Of a stretch of DNA of 64,000 nucleotides, positions 33,895 through 43,045 are shown piece after piece. Location: NCBI GenBank assembly GCA_003213165.1, contig QCNO01000004.1, positions 50,580 through 114,579 on the forward strand. Direction: 5' to 3'. A program made the translations under genes and the position numbers. Positions within the stretch are counted from its first letter, which is position 1; the number at the start of each line of letters is the position of its first letter. Source of the stretch: OCS155 cluster bacterium AG-426-D23 (GTDB lineage Bacteria > Actinomycetota > Acidimicrobiia > Actinomarinales > Actinomarinaceae). A model generated the notes under the pieces. The model had not been told where the DNA came from. It made no database searches and worked only from the letters and a program-made list of their open reading frames with translations.

Positions 33895-36059
33895 TGAACA
33901 TTTATATAACTCACTTTAGAAAAATATTTTATATCATTTTGTTTTCTTCAGCTGTTTGGTTTATCTCTTTTTCAATCTTTCCTGAAAATCAAGTAATAAA
34001 AATTGAAGTAGGAGATGTATCACCAGCATCTTTTTCAGCTCCTAGATTTTTATCTGTAGTAGATGAACAAGAAACTCAAAAATTAAAAGAGGATGCAAGA
34101 AATAATGTCGCACCTGTTTACTCAATTGATACCAAAATAAATGTTTCGGTAATTGATGGTATTACAGAGATGTTTCTCACAATTATCAAGGCGAGAATAG
34201 AGGAAGTATTAGTTACTGACAATGAAAGTAATCCTGAGAATCCTCAATCTATTGTTGAAACACAAGAATTGAGTAAAGTTGAACAAATTGAAAAAGTACA
34301 GTCTTCATTATTATTCTCCACAATATCTACTTCTGCAGTTGAAGTTTTAGTTGAAATCTCAAACTTTGATAATTTAAATTCTTCAAATTTTTTAACCCAA
34401 ATAGAATTTGAGGCTAAAAGTCAAGCTGACATACTTTTAATAAATGGTATCAATAATGAAAATCTGAATCAAATAAGACAAACAATTGTTCAAACTCCAC
34501 CTAATTTAAATTTACCGAGTGAATTGTACGTTTTAGTTCCTGAGGCAAGAGTAAGGTCTATGGTGGGAGAAATCATAGCAGAAAACCTAATAGCTAATCA
34601 AAAACTTGAAGATGAACTATGGAATGAACAAAAAAACAAAGTCTCTGATGCAGTAGAAGTAGTTACTGTTCAGTTTTTTAAAGATGAAATTATCGTAAAT
34701 GAAGGTGAAATTATAGATGAGGTTTTGTATAAAGCTTTAGATGAGTTTGGTTACCTCTCTGGTGAATCAAGAACAGTTCAAACATCAGCCATTCCAATAA
34801 TCTTCTCTGTATTCCTTGTTTTGTATGTTCTTTTATGGAGATTAAGAGATTCAATTTGGAAAAATGATAATGAATTATTATTAATGCTTACTTTAATACT
34901 TGTATCTTCGATATTTCTTAGAGGGGTTTCATATTATTCAAACTTGTCAGATCTAGATTTCATTCAGTATGCCTTACCAGTTTCATTCGTTGGAGTTATC
35001 TCAGTTATACTTTTGAATCTTCGTGCTACTTTAATTTTATCTTTATCTAGCTCACTTTTAGCGCTTGCAGGTGGTGGAAACATTGGATTAGTAGCTTTAG
35101 GTGCATTAGGCACAATTATCCCGGCGGTATTCTTATCAGAAGACACAGATAGGTCTTTACTTAGAGAAAGAATTATTTATATTTCTCTAACCCAACCATT
35201 ACTTGCTTTTGGGGTTTACTTCTTTTTAAGAGATGATGGTAATTTAACACAGATTTTAATCTTTTCTTTCTTAAGTGCATTAATTGCCAACCTTGCAGCT
35301 TTTTCTCTAACTTCTTATATAGAAAGTATGTTTAGATTAACCTCAAGCTTTAAATTATCAGAACTGGCTGATAGAAATCACCCAGCATTACGTTATCTAG
35401 AGGACAATGCTATTGGAACTTTTAACCATTCATTGGTTGTGGGAACTCTTGCCGATAGAGCAGCAAATAAAATTGGTGCTAACAGTCAACTAGCTAGAGC
35501 TATGGCTTATTATCACGATCTTGGAAAAACAGTTAATCCTACGATGTTTGTTGAAAACCAAATTGGTTCTTCAAACCCACACGATGGACTCTTGCCTATG
35601 GAGTCTGCAAATATATTAAAGGCTCATGTTACAGAGGGTGTCAAGTTAGCTAAAAGATTTAAAATACCTGAAACTGTTTATAAAGGAATTCTCGAACACC
35701 ATGGAGATGGAGTAATCAGATTCTTTTATGAAAAAGAAAAATCTATAAACAAAAACGTTTCGAAAGATGAATTTAGGCATTTAGGTAATAAACCTACATC
35801 CAAAGAGTCCGCAATATTAATGATGGCCGATTCTTTAGAAGCAGCTTGTAGAGCTATTTTTATGAATGAAGATGCTGATGAGGAAAAAATAGCAAATGTA
35901 ATTAATGAAATATTTGAAGAGAAAATTGCAGATGGGCAACTAAATAATGCACCAATTACATTCAAAGAGTTAAATATAATTAAAAATTCCTTTCAAGAAA
36001 GTTTGGAAGGTCTTTATCACCAAAGAGTTTTATATCCGGAAATAACAGAAGAAGAATAA
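33891..36059 (+). CDS. 7TM-HDED / HDIG-domain phosphohydrolase (PgpH-like)
   Basis: Extracytoplasmic domain, ~7 TM, then HPALRYLEDNAIGTFNHSLVVGTLAD, YYHDLGKT (HD), HHGDGVIRFFYEK. Confidence 0.93.
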   Translation: MMNIYITHFRKIFYIILFSSAVWFISFSIFPENQVIKIEVGDVSPASFSAPRFLSVVDEQETQKLKEDARNNVAPVYSIDTKINVSVIDGITEMFLTIIKARIEEVLVTDNESNPENPQSIVETQELSKVEQIEKVQSSLLFSTISTSAVEVLVEISNFDNLNSSNFLTQIEFEAKSQADILLINGINNENLNQIRQTIVQTPPNLNLPSELYVLVPEARVRSMVGEIIAENLIANQKLEDELWNEQKNKVSDAVEVVTVQFFKDEIIVNEGEIIDEVLYKALDEFGYLSGESRTVQTSAIPIIFSVFLVLYVLLWRLRDSIWKNDNELLLMLTLILVSSIFLRGVSYYSNLSDLDFIQYALPVSFVGVISVILLNLRATLILSLSSSLLALAGGGNIGLVALGALGTIIPAVFLSEDTDRSLLRERIIYISLTQPLLAFGVYFFLRDDGNLTQILIFSFLSALIANLAAFSLTSYIESMFRLTSSFKLSELADRNHPALRYLEDNAIGTFNHSLVVGTLADRAANKIGANSQLARAMAYYHDLGKTVNPTMFVENQIGSSNPHDGLLPMESANILKAHVTEGVKLAKRFKIPETVYKGILEHHGDGVIRFFYEKEKSINKNVSKDEFRHLGNKPTSKESAILMMADSLEAACRAIFMNEDADEEKIANVINEIFEEKIADGQLNNAPITFKELNIIKNSFQESLEGLYHQRVLYPEITEEE

Positions 36060-36064
36060 AAATA

Positions 36065-36505
36065 TTGAAATTTCATTTTAACGGTTATTTTTTTGAAAAC
36101 GAAAAAGATGCTTTTGAAGATGTAAGAAAAGTTTTTTTGAAAAAGTTTTCAATTTCAGAGAATTTTTTATTACATATTCATTCGGTTTCAGATGATTACT
36201 CAAAGCAGCTGAATGAACACTATTTTCAAAAAGATTACCCTACAGATGTATTGACTATCCCTCTTTACAAAGACTTGGCAAGTATCCATAAATTAGATAA
36301 AAACAAACATGAAATTCTTGGGGATTTATTTTTGAATAGAAAACTAATAAAAAAACATGCAAAAAAGTTCACAAAAACATTAATTGAAGAATATCAACTA
36401 GTACTTGTTCATGGATTGCTGCATTTAATTGGATATTCTCATAATGATCCCAAAAAGCTGAGTAATATTGAAAATACAATTCTAAAAAAGGTTTGGAATG
36501 AATAA
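36065..36505 (+). CDS. ybeY: Endoribonuclease YbeY (rRNA maturation)
   Basis: LVHGLLHLIGYSHND metal site, YPTDVLTIPL, ILGDLFLN; TTG start. Confidence 0.93.
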   Translation: MKFHFNGYFFENEKDAFEDVRKVFLKKFSISENFLLHIHSVSDDYSKQLNEHYFQKDYPTDVLTIPLYKDLASIHKLDKNKHEILGDLFLNRKLIKKHAKKFTKTLIEEYQLVLVHGLLHLIGYSHNDPKKLSNIENTILKKVWNE

Positions 36506-37202
36506 TAATCTTAACCATTTAGCAATCATTATGGATGGTAACGGTAGGTGGGCACTTGATAGAGGACTCGACAGAACTGCTGGACATGCCGCTGGTGAAC
36601 ACTCTTTATCAAAAACAATAGATTGGGCAATCAAAAATGATATTCAATGGCTCACGGTGTATGCTTTTTCTACTGAAAATTGGCTTCGTTCTGATGATGA
36701 AGTTAAATATTTGATGTTTTTTAATCGTGATATTTTAACCAGGAGAAGAGATGAATTCAATCAAAAGGGTGTTCGATTTAGATTTTTAGGAGACTTAACT
36801 GATGAAAAGATACCTGATGAGAATAAAAAATTAATGAAAGAGACAGAAAATTTAACTCAAAAAAATACCAAGTTAAATTTAAATTTTGCATTTAATTATG
36901 GGTCACATGATGAAATACATAATGCAGTATTAAATCTACATAATTTAAATCTAAATAAAGAACTTACTTTAAAAGATATAAAGAATAGCTTTATTAACTA
37001 CTTTCAGTATCCAGAAATTCCATTTCCTGATCTTTTATTAAGAACAGCAGGGGAGAGCAGAATAAGCAATTTTTTACTATACCAAATTACTTATACTGAG
37101 TTGTTATTTATTGAAGACCTTTGGCCTGATATAAATGCAGACATATTAGATGATGTCTTACTAGAATTTAATTCAAGGAATAGAACTTATGGAAAAAATT
37201 GA
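36498..37202 (+). CDS. uppS: Isoprenyl (undecaprenyl) diphosphate synthase
   Basis: HLAIIMDGNGRWALDRGLDRTAGHAAG, YAFSTENWLR, DLLLRTAGESRISNFLLYQ. Confidence 0.95.
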   Translation: MNNNLNHLAIIMDGNGRWALDRGLDRTAGHAAGEHSLSKTIDWAIKNDIQWLTVYAFSTENWLRSDDEVKYLMFFNRDILTRRRDEFNQKGVRFRFLGDLTDEKIPDENKKLMKETENLTQKNTKLNLNFAFNYGSHDEIHNAVLNLHNLNLNKELTLKDIKNSFINYFQYPEIPFPDLLLRTAGESRISNFLLYQITYTELLFIEDLWPDINADILDDVLLEFNSRNRTYGKN

Positions 37203-38481
37203 TAATTTATTCGATAAAATTGTAAAAATAGCAAATGCGAGAGGTTTTGTTTTTAATGCTTCATCAATATATGGTGGATTAAGGAGCTCTTATGATTATG
37301 GTCCATTGGGTGCTTTGCTTAAAAACAATATTTCTCAAATCTGGTGGAAAGATATAAATCAAGACAGCAAAATATCAATATTCCCTATTGATACAGCTAT
37401 TATTCAAAGTACTGATGTATGGAAAGCATCTGGCCATTTAAAAGAATTTACAGATCCTATGGTAGATCATAAACCTACAGGTGAAAGATTTAGAGCTGAC
37501 CAAGTACCAGAAAATCTGAATAAAGAGGATTTAACAGAGCCGCGTCAATTTAACTTAATGTTTGAAACAAACATAGGCCCAGTACAGAATGAAAACTCAT
37601 TAGTGTATTTACGACCAGAAACAGCGCAAGGTATTTTTGTTAACTTTGAGAATGTTCAAAGAACAATGAGAGCAAAGCTTCCATTTGGAATTGCTAATAT
37701 TGGAAAATCATTCAGAAATGAAATTACTCCTGGTCAGTTTATATTCAGAACTAGAGAATTTGAACAAATGGAAATTGAATATTTTTGTAAAAAAGAAGAT
37801 GAAAATGAATGGTTTGATTTTTGGGTAAATAAAAGAATGGAGTGGTATAAGGGGATAGGCATACCAGAAGAGAAACTTAGGTTGAGAGAACATGAAGAAA
37901 ATGAATTAGCCCATTATGCATCTAGAACTGTGGACATTGAATTTGATTATCCTTGGGGATGGGGTGAGCTTGAAGGCATTGCAAATCGAGGAAATTTTGA
38001 TTTAAGTTCTCACGAAAGCAATAGCGGAAAAGATTTATCATATTTTGATTCAGAAACAAATGAGAAAATAGCACCAGTTGTAATTGAACCTGCAGGGGGA
38101 TTAACAAGAACACTCTTTGCTTTATTGTGTTCAACGTACGATGAAGAAGTAATTAATGATGCTACTAGGACACTATTTAGATTTAATTTTGAAATCGCAC
38201 CTGTTCAAATTGGGATTTTACCATTGAGTAAAAAAGAAGAATTAATTAAAGTTTCAAACGATATACAACAAATTTTGCAGAAATTTTACAGAACAGAAGT
38301 TGATCTAACTCAATCAATAGGAAAGAGGTACAGAAGACAAGATGAAATTGGGACTCCTTATTGTGTGACTATAGATTTTGATTCTTTGGAAGATTCATCA
38401 GTCACGATAAGAAATAGAGATTCAATGGATCAGGAAAGAATAAAAATAGAGGACCTTCTCGATTATTTCTTAAAAATATAA
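37189..38481 (+). CDS. glyS: Glycyl-tRNA synthetase (dimeric class II)
   Basis: YGPLGALLKNNI, LRPETAQGIFVNF, FRNEITPGQFIFRTREFEQMEIEYF. Confidence 0.97.
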   Translation: MEKIDNLFDKIVKIANARGFVFNASSIYGGLRSSYDYGPLGALLKNNISQIWWKDINQDSKISIFPIDTAIIQSTDVWKASGHLKEFTDPMVDHKPTGERFRADQVPENLNKEDLTEPRQFNLMFETNIGPVQNENSLVYLRPETAQGIFVNFENVQRTMRAKLPFGIANIGKSFRNEITPGQFIFRTREFEQMEIEYFCKKEDENEWFDFWVNKRMEWYKGIGIPEEKLRLREHEENELAHYASRTVDIEFDYPWGWGELEGIANRGNFDLSSHESNSGKDLSYFDSETNEKIAPVVIEPAGGLTRTLFALLCSTYDEEVINDATRTLFRFNFEIAPVQIGILPLSKKEELIKVSNDIQQILQKFYRTEVDLTQSIGKRYRRQDEIGTPYCVTIDFDSLEDSSVTIRNRDSMDQERIKIEDLLDYFLKI

Positions 38482-40106
38482 TGAGTATATCAAAGCAATC
38501 AATCGAAGATTTAAAAAAAAGATCAAAAATTAGCGACTTTGTTTTATCCACTACAACCGGAAAACTTAGAGGAACAAAAGGGATGGCATTGTGCCCTTTT
38601 CATGGTGAGAAAACTGCAAGCATGAGCTTTACAGATGTCGAAAATTTATTTCATTGTTTTGGATGCAAAATGGGTGGTGACATATATAAATATGTACAAG
38701 AAATTTATAATTTAGAGTTTCAAGATGCAGTTGAATTAGTTGCTGAAAAGTATGGATTCAAACTTGCGTATACCGAAAATAGTCAGACTGACGATTTTAA
38801 AAATTTTCAGAAAAAAATCAATCTCATTGATGAATACTTTAAAGAAATGATGGATTCGGAGAAATCTAAAAAAGCAAAAGAGTATCTTACTTCTAGAAAA
38901 TTCAATGAACAGGATTTAAAAAGATATGACATTTCTTTTATTGATTCAAATGTTGGAGATTTTCAAAAGTTTTGTGATAAAAATAGAATATCTAATTTTG
39001 ATTTAAAAAAATTAGGATTTATTTCTAGCAATGATAATTTTTTATTTAGAAATAGAATAATGTTTCCAATTCTTAATTTTAGATCTGAAACTATTGCTTA
39101 TGGTGCAAGGGCTCTTGAAGATTTTGGTCCTAAATATTTAAATTCTTCAGATTCAGTTTTATATAAAAAAAATAGGAATTTGTATTTCACAAAAGAATTT
39201 ATATCTTCTGTTAAGAAGAAAGGGTATGTAATTTTAGTAGAAGGCTACTTTGATGTTTTATCATTAAACCAATTAGGTTATTCAAATAGTGCCTCACCAT
39301 CAGGCACTGCTCTTACCATTCAGCAGCTTGAAGCTATTTCACGCTATACGAATAAAATCTTGCTTTGTTTCGATAATGATGAAGCAGGATTAAAGGCAAC
39401 TGAAAGAGTTCTAGAAATTAAAAATCAAGTTTCTAATCAACTAGAAATACATTGCCTCAATTTACCGAAAAAATATAAAGATATTTCAGAAATGTATGAA
39501 GAAAATGGAGATATCTTTAGCAATATTCTTAAAGATAATCTTGAAATAATTGAATTTTTGATTGATAAATTTATTGAAAGTACATCAGATAAAAAAAGTA
39601 TTTTTAATTATTTTATGAAAATAACAACTAACCTAAGCCCTCTCGAAATTGATGTCTCGTTAGATTTACTATCTTCAAAATTAAACACGGCAAAAGACAT
39701 ACTTAAAAAGGAGTTAAAATTTCAAACTTCAGACGAAAAAGAAGATGTAACAGAACAATCTATAAGTTCTATATCTATATTTAAAGATTTAATCATTGCA
39801 GAAATGATTTCTAATGAATTTAGTCCAAATGAAGAAATTGACCAGTTATTAGAGTTAAATCCTGAATTTAAAAAATTAGTTGATGACATTAAGAATGAAA
39901 ATTCAAAAAAAGAAGATTATCTTAATATCTCTTATACAAAAGAGCAGCACTTAGAAGCAGTTTCAAGATTGTATTTACATTTTGCAAACCTAAAAATTGA
40001 TGAACTAATCCAAGAATTTGAAGAATCAAAGGATAAGAATTTCCAACTTCTTCAAAAAGTAGAAGACATCAAAAAGAAAAAAGAAATTTATCAGAATACC
40101 ATTTAA
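38481..40106 (+). CDS. dnaG: DNA primase
   Basis: CPFHGEKTASMSF...FHCFGC zinc finger, VLVEGYFDVLSL-type Toprim, LLCFDNDEAG. Confidence 0.96.
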   Translation: MSISKQSIEDLKKRSKISDFVLSTTTGKLRGTKGMALCPFHGEKTASMSFTDVENLFHCFGCKMGGDIYKYVQEIYNLEFQDAVELVAEKYGFKLAYTENSQTDDFKNFQKKINLIDEYFKEMMDSEKSKKAKEYLTSRKFNEQDLKRYDISFIDSNVGDFQKFCDKNRISNFDLKKLGFISSNDNFLFRNRIMFPILNFRSETIAYGARALEDFGPKYLNSSDSVLYKKNRNLYFTKEFISSVKKKGYVILVEGYFDVLSLNQLGYSNSASPSGTALTIQQLEAISRYTNKILLCFDNDEAGLKATERVLEIKNQVSNQLEIHCLNLPKKYKDISEMYEENGDIFSNILKDNLEIIEFLIDKFIESTSDKKSIFNYFMKITTNLSPLEIDVSLDLLSSKLNTAKDILKKELKFQTSDEKEDVTEQSISSISIFKDLIIAEMISNEFSPNEEIDQLLELNPEFKKLVDDIKNENSKKEDYLNISYTKEQHLEAVSRLYLHFANLKIDELIQEFEESKDKNFQLLQKVEDIKKKKEIYQNTI

Positions 40107-40129
40107 TACCTAGTATTATTAATTTGCTA

Positions 40130-40202
40130 TCCGAGGTAGCTCAATTGGCAGAGCAGCGGACTGTTAATCCGTTGGTTGTGGGTTCAAGTCCCACCCTCGG
40201 AG
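40130..40202 (+). tRNA. tRNA-Asn (anticodon GTT)
   Basis: Acceptor TCCGAGG/CCTCGGA, anticodon arm GCGGA-CTGTTAA-TCCGT; CCA not encoded. Confidence 0.96.
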
Positions 40203-40248
40203 CTATACAATTTTATTTTCACTATACTTAGAGATGAACGGAGGAAAA

Positions 40249-40536
40249 ATGGATTTAGTAGCAATAGTAAAAGAAAGAGCCGAAGGAAAAGACCTTAGCG
40301 TTTTGGGTGGTTCAGTAAAGTTTGTCGTAGACGAAAATGTAGTTGTAATTGATGGAAACAGTGGTGAAATTTCATCAGATGATACAGAAGCTACATGCAC
40401 TATTTCAACTGATGCTGATACTATGCAATCAATTATGGACGGATCATCAAGTCCGCAAGCTGCTTTTATGACTGGTAAATTAAAAGTTGCTGGTGATATG
40501 AGTATTGCACTTAAAGTTCAATCTGTAATATCTTAA
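40249..40536 (+). CDS. Small SCP2 sterol-binding-domain-like protein
   Basis: SPQAAFMTGKLKVAGDMSIALKVQ signature; start placed at ATG 40249 downstream of GGAGG (track start 40234). Confidence 0.75.
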   Translation: MDLVAIVKERAEGKDLSVLGGSVKFVVDENVVVIDGNSGEISSDDTEATCTISTDADTMQSIMDGSSSPQAAFMTGKLKVAGDMSIALKVQSVIS

Positions 40537-40543
40537 ATATTTA

Positions 40544-40617
40544 GGGCCTGTAGCTCAGTTGGTTAGAGCAACGGACTCATAATCCGTCGGTCGTAGGTTC
40601 GAGTCCTGCCAGGCCCA
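40544..40617 (+). tRNA. tRNA with CAT anticodon (Met elongator or Ile2)
   Basis: Acceptor GGGCCTG/CAGGCCC, anticodon arm ACGGA-CTCATAA-TCCGT, T arm GTAGG-TTCGAGT-CCTGC (1 mismatch/wobble); CCA not encoded. Confidence 0.94.
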
Positions 40618-40618
40618 C

Positions 40619-43045
40619 TTGGTGAAGAAAATTACGTTACTATTTTCAGGAGCACTTTTTGCTCTCTCGCTGATAATTCCACCCAATATTGGTAAGTTAT
40701 ATATACTTGAATATTCAGATGTTCCAATTATATTTTTATTTTTGATTCTTTTATTTTCAAATTTCAATAAGTTTAAATTAGAAAAAAATGACTATTTGTG
40801 GGTCGGTCTTATTATTTTATTTGTTTTATTTCTAATTTTTGACTGGTTTAATCCAACATCTCTCAGATTTATTCTTTATCTTTTAATCGGTTTACTGGTG
40901 AAAAAAATTTATTATAGTTTAACTACAAATGACTTAGAATTATTTTTTTTACCACTCATCTTGGTATCTACATTAAGCCTTATTTCATTTATATTTAATC
41001 TTTCTTATTTAAATAATTCAATTGGTTGGATTACGAATTATTCAGATACTAACAATATTTTTTTTGCTGGGAGGTTAGCAGGATTTCAGGGTTCCGGACC
41101 TAATGTAGCAGGCACAATTTTTGGTTTCTTGTCTATATTATCTTTTTATTTTTACAAAAGTACTGGAAGAAACCTTTATCAAATTTTAATTTTTGTTAAT
41201 TTATTTTTATTTTTCATAACTTATTCGAGGGGTAGTTATTTAGCTTTATTGATTGTTTCTATAATTTATATACTCTCAAAAATAAAAAATAGAAAATTTA
41301 AAATAGTCTACATTTCTGGAATATTCATAAGCTCGTTAGCTTTACTATACTTTGGCCCATCAGATGTTATCTTAAAAGAAAATGACAGATCTTTGTTATC
41401 AAGTATTGCAATTTCGAATATTGAATTTGTAAATGGCGTTGGTGGTGGTCAATATGTTGAAAAAATATATGAACCTTACTTATTATCTGTAAATCCAGAT
41501 TTACTTGAGGAAAATCTTAAAATAACACTAAATAAAGTTGAGTTGGGAATTACTCCAGAAGAATATAGAGATACCGATATTAATTTCTTTATAGGTACAT
41601 CTGGTGGAGGCTTTGAAATTCTTCAGCAATATTTCATAGTGGGTCAATGTTCTGATGATAGAAATACATGTCAATATCTTAGAGTTGATGAAGATACAGT
41701 AATTAATTTTTTAAATATTTTTAGATTGCCAAATCAAGATTTAGTTCAAAATGCAATCAATAAATGTGTAGATAATTCAAAAAAACTCATTACACGTGGA
41801 GAATTTGCATGCTTAGCATTTGAACTAAAAGTTCTTGGTAATGATTTAAGTTCTTATGAGTTTTCTGATTTAGAAAACAACAGTGAGGCAAATGAACATT
41901 TTAGTTATTTAAAGTCAAACGCAATATTTATTGAATGTGAATCCTCTAAACTTTTTTCCTGCAAAGATAGACCCATTGCAGTTGGTGAATTAAGTGTAGT
42001 TGTAGAAAATTTATTTATTAGAGATTCTATATTACCGATAGAGAATCTTGTTAGTTTTTGTGAAGAATGTGAATTTAGAAGTATTGATGGTTTTATTAAG
42101 ATAAAGTTTGATAAATATGACTATTTTTTGCCAAGATCAAAAATATCATTTTTTACATCTGCAGATAATATAAATTGGGATATTGTAGGATATCCGCACT
42201 ATACAGGAGAAATTATAAGTTTTACCAAAAATACTGGATTAATAGAAATTGGGGGTCATGCAGATGGCCAATCTTTCGGTAATACATTCTTAGATGCAAA
42301 CATTAAAAGTATCGAAATTATTTCAAAAAGCGAAAGTAAAAAGGTTAATTTTGAAAAGGATAATTTAAATGAAAACTTTTTTATTTACCAACCTAACTCT
42401 TTAAATAATTACAACTCAAAAATTACTTTCGAAGAACAAGGATTAAAGTTATTTAGGCCAAATAAGTACTGGGTTTCAATTGAAAATCAATTTGATTTTA
42501 ATGAAGATTTTGAGATTATAATTCAGCTTTCTCTTCCCGAAATACCCTGGGAGACCCAAACTTTGATATCAAATACCTCTGCATTTACTGGTGAAATACA
42601 ATCATGGAAAGTTGATATTGATGATGGAAGGCTATTTTTTAGTTGGACTAACAGTGATGGTGAATATGTTAATCAACTAGGGGATAAGAGTCTTAGGTCT
42701 GGAGTTTTAGTTCAAAAAAATGGAAAAATTTCTAGCGAACAACCTCCACTTGCTAGCTCTTCATATCTCAGTCAGTTAACAACTGCACACAATGGCTATT
42801 TTACTTTTTTTGTTGAGTATGGTTTTTTGCAAGGTTTTATATTTTTTATTATTTTAATTTTTTTAGTTTTCAATAAATCTAATTTCATGAATGATGATCA
42901 GTTAATTTTAATTTTTGCACTTTTATATTTTTTGATTCACAACATCACAAACGATCTAATTTATTCACCAGATACGATTATATTTTTTATGATTCTCTTA
43001 GGAGTTAAAGAATCAATTACTAATCAAGTAAATCTTGAGAATTAA
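40619..43045 (+). CDS. O-antigen ligase/polymerase (Wzy/WaaL-like) with ~420-aa extracytoplasmic insertion
   Basis: N-terminal TMs, GFQGSGPNVAGTIFGFLS, TYSRGSYLALL, C-terminal HNGYFTFFVEYG plus TMs; large non-TM region in between. Confidence 0.8.
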   Translation: MVKKITLLFSGALFALSLIIPPNIGKLYILEYSDVPIIFLFLILLFSNFNKFKLEKNDYLWVGLIILFVLFLIFDWFNPTSLRFILYLLIGLLVKKIYYSLTTNDLELFFLPLILVSTLSLISFIFNLSYLNNSIGWITNYSDTNNIFFAGRLAGFQGSGPNVAGTIFGFLSILSFYFYKSTGRNLYQILIFVNLFLFFITYSRGSYLALLIVSIIYILSKIKNRKFKIVYISGIFISSLALLYFGPSDVILKENDRSLLSSIAISNIEFVNGVGGGQYVEKIYEPYLLSVNPDLLEENLKITLNKVELGITPEEYRDTDINFFIGTSGGGFEILQQYFIVGQCSDDRNTCQYLRVDEDTVINFLNIFRLPNQDLVQNAINKCVDNSKKLITRGEFACLAFELKVLGNDLSSYEFSDLENNSEANEHFSYLKSNAIFIECESSKLFSCKDRPIAVGELSVVVENLFIRDSILPIENLVSFCEECEFRSIDGFIKIKFDKYDYFLPRSKISFFTSADNINWDIVGYPHYTGEIISFTKNTGLIEIGGHADGQSFGNTFLDANIKSIEIISKSESKKVNFEKDNLNENFFIYQPNSLNNYNSKITFEEQGLKLFRPNKYWVSIENQFDFNEDFEIIIQLSLPEIPWETQTLISNTSAFTGEIQSWKVDIDDGRLFFSWTNSDGEYVNQLGDKSLRSGVLVQKNGKISSEQPPLASSSYLSQLTTAHNGYFTFFVEYGFLQGFIFFIILIFLVFNKSNFMNDDQLILIFALLYFLIHNITNDLIYSPDTIIFFMILLGVKESITNQVNLEN
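41600..42020 (+). other. Degenerate SLH-like repeats inside the polymerase insertion
   Basis: GQCSDDRNTCQYLRVDEDTVINFLNIFRLP; LITRGEFACLAFELKVLG; YEFSDL...FSYLKSNAIFIECESSKLFSCKDRPIAVGELSVVVENLF resemble SLH repeats (F-D..., AI-L--GI--GC, FC--RP(I/V)TRGE-A-FL). By-eye match. Confidence 0.5.
42435..42690 (+). other. LamG/ConA-like beta-sandwich candidate inside the polymerase insertion
   Basis: GLKLFRPNKYWVSIENQFDFNEDFEIIIQLSLPEIPWETQTLISNTSAFTGEIQSWKVDIDDGRLFFSWTNSDG resembles LamG-like pattern (FTIE-WV...QTLIS...W-L-IDDGRL-F). Confidence 0.4.

Noticed and set aside
40555-40767. Antisense 70-aa ORF (...WQDSNLRPTDYESVALTN)
   Set aside because: Classic antisense-tRNA translation artefact overlapping the CAU tRNA and polymerase start.
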